Origin: Hyphomicrobiales bacterium
GTDB taxonomy: Bacteria; Pseudomonadota; Alphaproteobacteria; Rhizobiales; Rhizobiaceae
Length of the DNA stretch: 64,000 bases
Direction of reading: 5' to 3'
Assembly: GCA_900470965.1 (NCBI GenBank)
Contig: UCCS01000016.1
Coordinates: forward strand, 115,158 to 179,157
In this document: positions 1 to 6,376 of the stretch, one piece after another
Numbering within the stretch: the first letter of the stretch is position 1
Layout: each line of letters begins with the position of its first letter
The notes under the pieces: model-generated
What the model was told of the DNA's origin: nothing
What the model saw: the letters and a program-made list of their open reading frames with translations, nothing else
Databases searched by the model: none
Position numbers and translations under genes: made by a program

Positions 1-225
1 GGAAAACTCGGAATTGGAGCGTCCACGCTACGACGTCGATTGGCCGCGGACGGCACGTCCTTCCGCGTAATCTTGCGGCGCGAGCGACTAAAGGCCGCGC
101 AACATGCAATCACAGCCGGCGCTACGGCAGTCGCCGCCGCCGAGGCTGCGGGCTACGTGTCGCGCTCGCATTTCTCCCGCCGGTTCCGCGAGAGTTTTGG
201 GACGAGCCCAACAGGGCGAGCATAG
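1..225 (+). CDS. AraC-family transcriptional regulator, C-terminal part (5' end outside window)
   Basis: The open frame enters from the left edge without a start and ends at a TAG at 223-225, giving about 74 residues. The residues match the last two helix-turn-helix units of an AraC/XylS DNA-binding domain: a first helix region containing GASTLRRRL, a linker with RLKAAQHAI, then the diagnostic second HTH with AAGYVSRSHFSRRFRESFG followed by TSPTGR. This family binds promoter half-sites as a dimer and usually senses a ligand through an N-terminal domain, which is missing here, so neither ligand nor target can be inferred. It is convergent with the minus-strand gene that ends at 255, with about 30 bases between them. 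It could be either an intact gene cut by the window or a fragment; the sequence cannot distinguish these. Confidence 0.8.
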   Translation, partial: GKLGIGASTLRRRLAADGTSFRVILRRERLKAAQHAITAGATAVAAAEAAGYVSRSHFSRRFRESFGTSPTGRA

Positions 226-254
226 CTTCGCGCAGGTCGATGAGCTTCGGCAAA

Positions 255-755
255 TCACAATATCTTGGCCTTCTCATTCCGGTTGTCGCGAAGAGATGCG
301 TGGGCAGTTTCGCCTTCATTCGAAACATCCCGATGCATTTCCGATCGATGCCTTTTGGATCGTCCCAACCATTTTCGCTGCCGCGGTCGGCGCCCTGATG
401 GCAATTGTGGAAGCGGTTCGACGGGAGCGGGATTGCGAGGGGCGCATGGGCGGTGGACCTCGGTAACCGGATAGATCCTGAGGATACCTAGGCGGTGATC
501 AGTCGTGATCGCAGCAATACCCGCTTCATATGCAGCGCGGACGATTGCCTCGTGCAAGTTCTCGGGTTCGGTATTTCCGGTAAGGACCTCCAAACAGATT
601 CTCACCGCCGTGAAGAATTCCTCGCCATCGTCGGTGGGCCATTCATTCAGCAGCAGTGGCGCAGCCTCGCGAGCGGTACGGATCACCTTGCGATCTTTAC
701 CTCCCGCAAAAGCAAGAATTATCGTTGGGAAATTTGTCATCATATCGAATCTCAT
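255..755 (-). CDS. DUF982-like small protein with arginine-rich C-terminal extension
   Basis: The first roughly 85 residues resemble DUF982, a small family common in Rhizobiales: an N-terminal beta-rich stretch, then KVIRTAREAAPLLLNEWP, then EEFFTAVRICLEVLTG and a final helix AIVRAAYEAGIA. No biochemical function is established for the family. Known members are about 90-100 residues, whereas this ORF runs to 166; the last 75 residues are Arg/Pro-rich and look like poorly constrained read-through, so a recent frameshift or lost stop near codon 90 is possible. The ATG at 755 overlaps the stop of the upstream ThiF-like gene as ATGA, so translation is probably coupled. Alternative starts lie at 743 and 740. 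It is the last gene of the HExxH/ThiF transcription unit. Confidence 0.6.
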   Translation of the reverse strand: MRFDMMTNFPTIILAFAGGKDRKVIRTAREAAPLLLNEWPTDDGEEFFTAVRICLEVLTGNTEPENLHEAIVRAAYEAGIAAITTDHRLGILRIYPVTEVHRPCAPRNPAPVEPLPQLPSGRRPRQRKWLGRSKRHRSEMHRDVSNEGETAHASLRDNRNEKAKIL

Positions 756-1897
756 TGTTCCTGAACTTCGTCAGACAGATTCGTTTCGACCTTACGGGCT
801 GCTGTCTCCAGGAGTTGCTTCAATTCTTCGCTGGTTACGCCGTCGGCCCGCATCACCATGGCGATCAGCGGATCACGAAGAGCTTCTGATATCGTCAGCT
901 CACCATTCATTCCGCCAGTTTCGCCAGCATCGTAGATGAGCGAACATGGCGCGAGTGACCACATCAGTGAATGCGGCGCCGCCGGATTGATGGCATCAGC
1001 GATTTCGACAGGTTCCTTCTTGGCGCCTCCAGGAGCGACGAACTGGCCTCCGCTTGCGAGGTTTTTGGAAGGAGAACGGAGCTCGCCCTGATCGGTTTTG
1101 AGGTTGGCAATCCATCGGCGTCCTGGCGAGGCAGAGTGTTTCGAAAGGCATTGTTGAGCGATCTGCGAGACGGCATGCACCACGACAGCGGAACTGGTGG
1201 TGCGATAGCCTCCGTAGCGGCTCGCTTGCAAATAGGGGGGCATGCCGGCTGCCGATGCGCGACCGGCTGCCACGAACTTCCCTACCGAAGGGGAATCCTC
1301 GCCGGCGAGAATGACGAACGGGTTATGGGCATAGTCTGCGATCAACCGAAGCGCAGCAGCCCCTTCAGCAGTTTCCGGCAGTGCAAAGACCTTGGCAGAA
1401 AACCGGGCAGCCAGATAGGTCGCCAGCTTGTCTGTCTTCAGACAGCCGAGGTCAGCTTTTCCCGCCCAAGGGAGGTCGCTTAAGTTATTCTCGCCGATAT
1501 GATCCGCATCCGCGAGAAGGAAATGGCGCGCGCCGAGGGTCGCAAGCTGGATGGCAATCTGCGAGCCGACGCCGCCGCATCCGATGATGACGAAGTCAAT
1601 TTCGCGAAACCGCGCGAAGTCGCGTTGCCGATGGCAAAGAGGCGTCAGGAAGGTGTCGTGGTGATCGATTGCTGCGGAGACATATTCGTTCTCCGCCGGC
1701 ATATCGGATGCCCACGACGACGCGCCGAATGCAGCACTGGTAACATTGGGGCTCTGTTCCTCGACAGCATCAGCACTATTGCCGGTGAACAGAGCCCCTC
1801 TGCCGCCCCGCCCAAAGCTGTGGGCGAAGAGGTTCGGGAAATCGACGGACGCGCTAGCCGCCGCTGACAATCGTTTAGACCGAGAATTGACCATCAC
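752..1897 (-). CDS. ThiF/MoeB/E1-like adenylyltransferase family protein
   Basis: 381 residues. A Rossmann-type nucleotide-binding site is visible at residues 103-112 (VIIGCGGVGS), followed by the acidic strand LLADADHI (127-134) and an ENNLSD segment where canonical E1-like enzymes carry NLNRQ. DLGCLKTDKL (149-158) supplies the conserved Gly-Lys. ThiF/MoeB/MccB enzymes adenylate the C-terminus of a small protein or peptide; in MccB the substrate is a ribosomal heptapeptide. No CxxC zinc pairs are seen, the usual Arg of NLNRQ is absent, and about 100 residues precede the fold with no family resemblance I recognise. The gene overlaps the upstream HExxH gene by four bases and the downstream DUF982 gene by four bases, so the three are almost certainly co-translated. 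I infer peptide activation; its substrate is unknown. Confidence 0.8.
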   Translation of the reverse strand: MMVNSRSKRLSAAASASVDFPNLFAHSFGRGGRGALFTGNSADAVEEQSPNVTSAAFGASSWASDMPAENEYVSAAIDHHDTFLTPLCHRQRDFARFREIDFVIIGCGGVGSQIAIQLATLGARHFLLADADHIGENNLSDLPWAGKADLGCLKTDKLATYLAARFSAKVFALPETAEGAAALRLIADYAHNPFVILAGEDSPSVGKFVAAGRASAAGMPPYLQASRYGGYRTTSSAVVVHAVSQIAQQCLSKHSASPGRRWIANLKTDQGELRSPSKNLASGGQFVAPGGAKKEPVEIADAINPAAPHSLMWSLAPCSLIYDAGETGGMNGELTISEALRDPLIAMVMRADGVTSEELKQLLETAARKVETNLSDEVQEQ

Positions 1898-3339
1898 ATC
1901 GCCTCCATCTCGCTGGGCGCAGTTACACGGGTCGTCTCGGCGCAGCGACCGTAATCCTTGCTCATTGCATGGTCGGCAGCCTTCGTGATCACGTGAAATC
2001 TGCCATCGTACCAGAGGCAGACATTGTCGCCGCTGTCATCGATCTCTCGCTGACCCATCCGCGGATCGATCGGCTCCTTGCCGCGCAGAAGCACCTGTCC
2101 GATGTTCCAGGCTTGGCGATCGAGAACTCGTTGGCGCTCGGCAAGGTGAGCCTGGCGGTGTGCAATGGGCTCTTCGGCGAGCAACTGGCTTACGAGGAAT
2201 AGGATCCGGCCACTCCAGGAAGGAATGGCGGCGATGTCTGGGAGGTCGAGGAGGACATCGCCGCCGAGACGTTCGATTCCTTTCCGAGCGATATCGATGA
2301 GCGGGATTTGCCGCGCAGCATAGGCGATTGTGAATGCCGTCTTCAGGGCGCGGTGCTCAGGATCCACCTCGGCGGATAGGCATGCCATGCGGAAGGCACA
2401 CTCCCAGGGAATGGCGTAGGCCGTATGCAGGATGCTCTCGAGCGTCTGTAGGTCGTTCTCGTATGGGGAGATATACCGGAACTCGCCAGGCAGGGATGCC
2501 GCCGCCGAGGTCGTATAAAACCCCAGCAGGACATGCCCCGCCTCGTGAAGCAGTTGGGCCGCTGTCGCGGCATGATCGTCGTCGCGCAATCTTTCTCTTG
2601 AAAGGGCGATCATCGCGCTGCCCGGCAATTCGTTCGAACTTGAGAAGGAACACGACGGTTCACGCCGCACGCCAACGTGAAGCGTGTGCAGGCAGGCGAT
2701 CAAACGCTGATAGCTGTACACGTCCAGTTCCGCGATCAAGGCGAAGGCCTTCTCCAGATGGTCGGCGACGCGGTCCAATTCCGCATCGCCCGTGATGGGG
2801 TCGTCGGGACCGGGGTAGTCCGGCATAGATTGGCGGAGGAGGGCTTGCATGACATGGCTCCACGCCGGGCTCTCGATGCGGACGAGGCCAATGCCGCAGG
2901 AAAGCCGGCATGCCGGCTGGCGTTCGAGTTGAAGATCCGATGCGATCAGATCCGTCCGCAGATAGCGGCGGACGATCTGCTCATTGGGGCTGCCCGCCTG
3001 CCATTCCAGACTGCGCGCGAGCCCACCCATCCAGGCTGCAAGCACGGATGAACGGTAAGGGTCGGTGCTGACCGATCCGGCGACCGCTGGCGAAAGCTCG
3101 AGCAGGCGAGCGTATCCATCATCTGCAAGGCCGGGGAAATAGCCTGCCAGCGCCTGTACCCCGACCGAACAATCGGCGAGCTTCGAAGCCGCCGCGAGCG
3201 TACGGCCATATTGGAAGCGTCGCTTCAAAAGGTTGCGAGTTGCGACGCGCTGCCGGGAGACGGTACTTGCCATCAAGGGATTGCCCTTGAGCAGGTGGCG
3301 CGCCTCATCTGCCAATTGTTGAATGCGGGTCGCGGACAT
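1894..3339 (-). CDS. HExxH-motif protein, putative alphaKG-HExxH-type peptide beta-hydroxylase
   Basis: 481 residues from the ATG at 3339, which has GGAGG six bases upstream. The frame stays open to 3456 but that extension is Arg/Pro-rich and out of frame with a better small ORF, so I reject it. The only clear motif is QLLHEAGHVLLGFY, placing HEAGH at residues 265-269. This fits the HExxH motif family of putative peptide-modification proteins (TIGR04267), some members of which are iron/2-oxoglutarate beta-hydroxylases of RiPP precursor peptides; those proteins have a long alpha-helical N-terminal half as here. A zinc metallopeptidase is the main alternative. No signal peptide or membrane segment is seen, so it acts in the cytosol. 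It overlaps a 56-codon ORF at its start and the ThiF-like gene at its end (ATGA at 1894-1897). Confidence 0.7.
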   Translation of the reverse strand: MSATRIQQLADEARHLLKGNPLMASTVSRQRVATRNLLKRRFQYGRTLAAASKLADCSVGVQALAGYFPGLADDGYARLLELSPAVAGSVSTDPYRSSVLAAWMGGLARSLEWQAGSPNEQIVRRYLRTDLIASDLQLERQPACRLSCGIGLVRIESPAWSHVMQALLRQSMPDYPGPDDPITGDAELDRVADHLEKAFALIAELDVYSYQRLIACLHTLHVGVRREPSCSFSSSNELPGSAMIALSRERLRDDDHAATAAQLLHEAGHVLLGFYTTSAAASLPGEFRYISPYENDLQTLESILHTAYAIPWECAFRMACLSAEVDPEHRALKTAFTIAYAARQIPLIDIARKGIERLGGDVLLDLPDIAAIPSWSGRILFLVSQLLAEEPIAHRQAHLAERQRVLDRQAWNIGQVLLRGKEPIDPRMGQREIDDSGDNVCLWYDGRFHVITKAADHAMSKDYGRCAETTRVTAPSEMEAM

Positions 3340-3475
3340 CAACAGCCTCCGTGAGTTTGTCTTCGGGCGGATCAGGTTGCATCTCGGGTGAAGATGCCCC
3401 GGTTGGGGCCGCTTCGTCCGGCATCGGAACGGTGTGCGTCGTCTGTTGAGAGGCACTATTGCCCAAGGGCGTCAT
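3305..3475 (-). CDS. Small acidic peptide, candidate precursor/leader for the HExxH-ThiF module
   Basis: A 56-codon ORF just upstream of and overlapping the HExxH gene by about 35 bases in another frame. It begins MTPLGNSASQQTTHTVP, is rich in Pro, Ser, Thr, Asp and Glu, and ends DVRDPHSTIGR before TGA. Codon use resembles real genes of the window, whereas the overlapping extension of the HExxH frame is an arginine-rich shadow; that is the main evidence it is translated. The upstream ribosome site is weak (GGCGGG, about three bases before ATG). It lies directly after the terminator that closes the subtilase gene, so it would be the first gene of the second transcription unit. Position and size fit a ribosomal precursor peptide modified by the next two enzymes. 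It has no cysteine, so thioether chemistry is excluded. The role is inference. Confidence 0.5.
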   Translation of the reverse strand: MTPLGNSASQQTTHTVPMPDEAAPTGASSPEMQPDPPEDKLTEAVDVRDPHSTIGR

Positions 3476-3520
3476 TTGCCCGCCAGTACCGCGTTAAAAA
3501 TCCGTAAAAAGGCGCAAACA

Positions 3521-3550
3521 AAGGAAAAGCCCCCTCGATAGAGGAGGCTT
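3521..3550 (-). terminator. Rho-independent terminator after the subtilase gene
   Basis: Read on the minus strand, AAGCCTCCTC, a TATC loop and GAGGGGGCTT form a 10-bp stem with one G-U pair. It is followed by TTTTCCTTTG. It sits 28 bases past the subtilase stop and separates the upstream three genes from the peptide-HExxH-ThiF-DUF982 genes, so the latter probably have their own promoter or depend on read-through. Confidence 0.75.
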
Positions 3551-3577
3551 GGAATTATGGAAAAGCATCCCCGGGGG

Positions 3578-5272
3578 TCAGATGGCAAGAGCTGCCTGTA
3601 CTGCCGCCCGCGCGTTCGGCAGGCCTGACCCAAAGAAATAGGCCATATCGAGTGCGTCCTCGCTTTCGGCATTCATGCAATCCGCCGTCAGTTTCCTCGT
3701 TCCGGGCGCGACAATGGCGTCCAGGCGGGATGCGGCCTTCAGAATTGACTTCACATGGGGCCCCGAGAGGCGCTCAGCGGGATTGTGGCGGCTCTTGTAG
3801 GCCCGCTGTATCAGGGCGCATAGCCCACCCACCTGCGCCGACGCGCCTGAGGTGCCCCCGAAAGTGGTGTAGTATCCGCCCCCGATGCCCGGATTGATTC
3901 CGAACGGCACGATGGCAGACCACGGATCGGAGCCATGATTATAGCCGAAAATCCCCGACAGGTCCGTCGTCAGCAGCGAGAAGTGCGAATAGTAGTATTC
4001 CCGCGCTCGAAAAGCGCCGTAGTCGTGCTGCGCCGCAAATGGAGAAAGCCGGTCGAGGCGCAACTGATGCCTGTTGAAGACCTCACCATCGTCAGAGGGG
4101 GAGACAACCGTCAATCCTTCGCCGTAATTGCTGTAGCCCGAACGGAAACCTTCGACGGTAACGGCCCCAACAGCAATGATGCCGTTGTTATCGGCGGCAA
4201 GACTTGCCGGATAGATCAACTGGCTTTCGCCACTATTTCCTGCGGCGCAGACAATCGGGATGTGCCGGCTGATGGCGAGGATGAGTTGCTTGAGGATATG
4301 CCATGGGCGATCCGGATTAGATCCTTCCTGCGCGGCTTTCGGCTCCAGTTCAGGCCCACCCTGATCAGCAACGGCAATGCGCGTGAACAAGTTGGCGGCA
4401 TCCTGGTTTTTCCATAGCTCCAGGTCCGCCTTCAGCTCGTTCTTCGGATCAACAATGCTGCGTTTGGGGTCAGGCAGACCGCGCGGCAAGACGATCACGT
4501 CAGCTTTCTGATGATAGGCATAAAGAAAGGCCGCAATGAACTGCCTGACATCGTCTTCGAAGGACGTCCTGATCGAGATGAGCCTTGAGAAAGGATCAAC
4601 GCCAAAATAGGGGATGACATTGCGATTGCCGCTCGTACGCAGCTCGTCACCATTCCCGTAGAAGGCTCCTTCCGGCGGGAGGCTTGGTGTGCCTTCTTCC
4701 GCAACAACGGCGGGTTCGCCGACAATCAGCCCCGCGCAGCAGGTACCATGCGATGCGAACAGCGATTCCGGATTGTAGAGCCGCCGGAGAACCCCCTCCG
4801 ACGCGGCATATTCGGCAACCAGGTCACTGAGATAGTCCCGGTCGTCATTCGAAAGGCCGATATTGCCAAGCGGAGCGATGTTGAGCCCGGCGAAGAAGGC
4901 ATGTCTTTCCTCACGGTCAAAGGACGTGGTCGTATCGAGAATTTCGAGCACGCGCGCGCCGTAACGATGGGTCGTCAAATCGATTGACGCTTCCCGGTCA
5001 AGCCGGGTTGCCAGATTGGGATGATCCGGAGATACGCCGACATCGATCAGCGCGACCCGCGCGGGTCGCAACGGGCCGGCGGAAGCGATGGCATCCCAGA
5101 CCGTGCCTGTGATAAGGGGATCGGGGCGCGCGCGTGCGGCGCTCGCATCGAGTGCCGGTGGAGCAGGCGGAGCCGAGCCATATTCCGCGTCGACGACGCC
5201 AAGGGCAGTCAGGTGCCAGAGATAATAGTAGTCGATCGGCGCGGGCTCAGGCATTTGTGTTTGATCCGTCAT
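3578..5272 (-). CDS. S8 family subtilisin-like serine peptidase, cytosolic
   Basis: 564 residues. The catalytic triad is complete: Asp77 in RVALIDVGVSPDHPNL, His175 in SHGTCCAG, Ser475 in GGTSGASAQ, with the oxyanion Asn346 in CAAGNSG. A long insertion separates the His and Asn blocks, and there is no Sec or Tat signal or prodomain I can recognise, so it probably works inside the cell. Subtilases of this kind serve as maturation or leader peptidases in several peptide pathways (for example cyanobactin PatA/PatG). The start at 5272 (MTDQTQ) has AGGA eight bases upstream; an alternative ATG at 5281 has no spaced ribosome site. It follows the Asn-Lys/PAP2 gene by about 33 bases and ends at a terminator. 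Substrate is unknown; the repeat protein upstream or the small peptide downstream are candidates. Confidence 0.88.
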   Translation of the reverse strand: MTDQTQMPEPAPIDYYYLWHLTALGVVDAEYGSAPPAPPALDASAARARPDPLITGTVWDAIASAGPLRPARVALIDVGVSPDHPNLATRLDREASIDLTTHRYGARVLEILDTTTSFDREERHAFFAGLNIAPLGNIGLSNDDRDYLSDLVAEYAASEGVLRRLYNPESLFASHGTCCAGLIVGEPAVVAEEGTPSLPPEGAFYGNGDELRTSGNRNVIPYFGVDPFSRLISIRTSFEDDVRQFIAAFLYAYHQKADVIVLPRGLPDPKRSIVDPKNELKADLELWKNQDAANLFTRIAVADQGGPELEPKAAQEGSNPDRPWHILKQLILAISRHIPIVCAAGNSGESQLIYPASLAADNNGIIAVGAVTVEGFRSGYSNYGEGLTVVSPSDDGEVFNRHQLRLDRLSPFAAQHDYGAFRAREYYYSHFSLLTTDLSGIFGYNHGSDPWSAIVPFGINPGIGGGYYTTFGGTSGASAQVGGLCALIQRAYKSRHNPAERLSGPHVKSILKAASRLDAIVAPGTRKLTADCMNAESEDALDMAYFFGSGLPNARAAVQAALAI

Positions 5273-5305
5273 GGTTATCATCCTGTTGAGCAGCAGCTGG
5301 CGAAT

Positions 5306-6334
5306 TCAGACCCATTCGTCGTGTACGGCCTGGAACAGAGGACCGAACGCGTCGTGGAGGTATGGAGCGAAGCGTCGGGCGAGATCTCGCCCCGCCTGTG
5401 TGTCGCTCGGATAGTGCAGGCCGGCCCATTCGCGGTTTTCGGCGACGTTCTGGGCGATGCGGGCAAGCTCGTCGGTGGCCGGATGTTCCGGCAGGATCGT
5501 CGAGAACGCGAAGGCGATAGAAAAGCACTGGAACGAGTGGTTGCTGGGATAGGACTCGTGGGCAGGCACGGCCAGTAACGGCCGCAGCATGGGCTCGAAC
5601 TGGTTTGGCCGCAGCCGGTTAAACTGGCTTTTGTAGATCAGCCCGACATATTCGCAGGCCGTCAGGATCGCCTGGAAAAGGCCTTCCGTCTGCTCGAAGC
5701 CGCCGAGATCCTCGATATGCAGTGCGCGGGTGAATTCCGCCACGGAGATCGTCGCTTCGATCTGGATGTCGGGCAGGCGCCGCACACGTTCGCGGTCGCG
5801 GCGCTGCATGGAAAGCAGCACCGTCGTCTCGAGGCGGGTATAATCCGGGCCGGGCGGCGGAAGTATATCCAGCATTTCCCAGGTGAAGCGTCGCGCCGCG
5901 GTATAGGCGTTGCGTGACGGCTGCTGGTGCAGCCTGCGCAGTTCGAAGGAGGGGATAAGTTGCGACACGCCGAGACTGGCGCCGTCCATCGTCGACTTGT
6001 TCTTGTTTTTGTTCTTATTTTTATTCTTGTTTTTGTTCAGCGATGCCTTGTTGAGCACCGACTTGTTCGCGACGCTCTTGTTGAGGACCGAGGCTACGGC
6101 CATCGTCGCCATCACGGGCCCGGCCATGGGAGATGCATCTTCATCCGTGCCGAAGAGAAGCGCAGGTTCGGAGGTTGCATCAGGCGCAGCCGGCTTTGCA
6201 CCGGCGAAGGGATTAGCGCTCGCATCGCCCCTCGGTTCGCATGGAAGAACCGTATCCGGCTCAATCCTGAATTTATAACTGTCTAGAAATGAAACAATTT
6301 TTGATTGTAGGTCCGGGATAGTGTCCGCTTCCAT
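5306..6334 (-). CDS. Asn-Lys repeat protein with C-terminal PAP2/vanadium-haloperoxidase-like domain
   Basis: 342 residues; AAGGAGG six bases before the ATG fixes the start. Residues 1-75 are acidic and Ala/Pro-rich. Residues about 82-115 hold SVLNK-type pentapeptides (VLNKS, VANKS, VLNKA, SLNK) running into seven consecutive Asn-Lys pairs. The pairs use mixed AAC/AAT and AAA/AAG codons, which argues for selection on the protein rather than recent DNA slippage. The C-terminal domain shows the phosphate/vanadate pocket of PAP2 and haloperoxidases: KSQFNRLRP, then HESYPSNHSF in place of PSGH, then NREWAGLHYPSDTQAG with Arg, His and Asp. No signal peptide or membrane segments are evident. It could be a soluble phosphatase or haloperoxidase carrying its own peptide substrate or a tether. 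It lies between the SARP regulator and the subtilase. Confidence 0.78.
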   Translation of the reverse strand: MEADTIPDLQSKIVSFLDSYKFRIEPDTVLPCEPRGDASANPFAGAKPAAPDATSEPALLFGTDEDASPMAGPVMATMAVASVLNKSVANKSVLNKASLNKNKNKNKNKNKNKSTMDGASLGVSQLIPSFELRRLHQQPSRNAYTAARRFTWEMLDILPPPGPDYTRLETTVLLSMQRRDRERVRRLPDIQIEATISVAEFTRALHIEDLGGFEQTEGLFQAILTACEYVGLIYKSQFNRLRPNQFEPMLRPLLAVPAHESYPSNHSFQCFSIAFAFSTILPEHPATDELARIAQNVAENREWAGLHYPSDTQAGRDLARRFAPYLHDAFGPLFQAVHDEWV

Positions 6335-6376
6335 TGCAGCCTCCTTGCGCGAAGTTCTGAAGAAATTGTCCGGGGT

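Noticed and set aside
752..1897. PRTRC-system ThiF protein
   Set aside because: The PRTRC cassette also needs ParB-related and other PRTRC genes, none of which is in the window.
3340..3456. N-terminal extension of the HExxH ORF
   Set aside because: The residues are Arg/Pro-rich and out of character. A good ribosome site precedes the ATG at 3339, and the small ORF in another frame explains the coding signal.
5995..6045. Possible microsatellite or CRISPR-like repeat
   Set aside because: The units are 6 bases, in frame, and encode Asn-Lys pairs with varied codons; there are no spacers.
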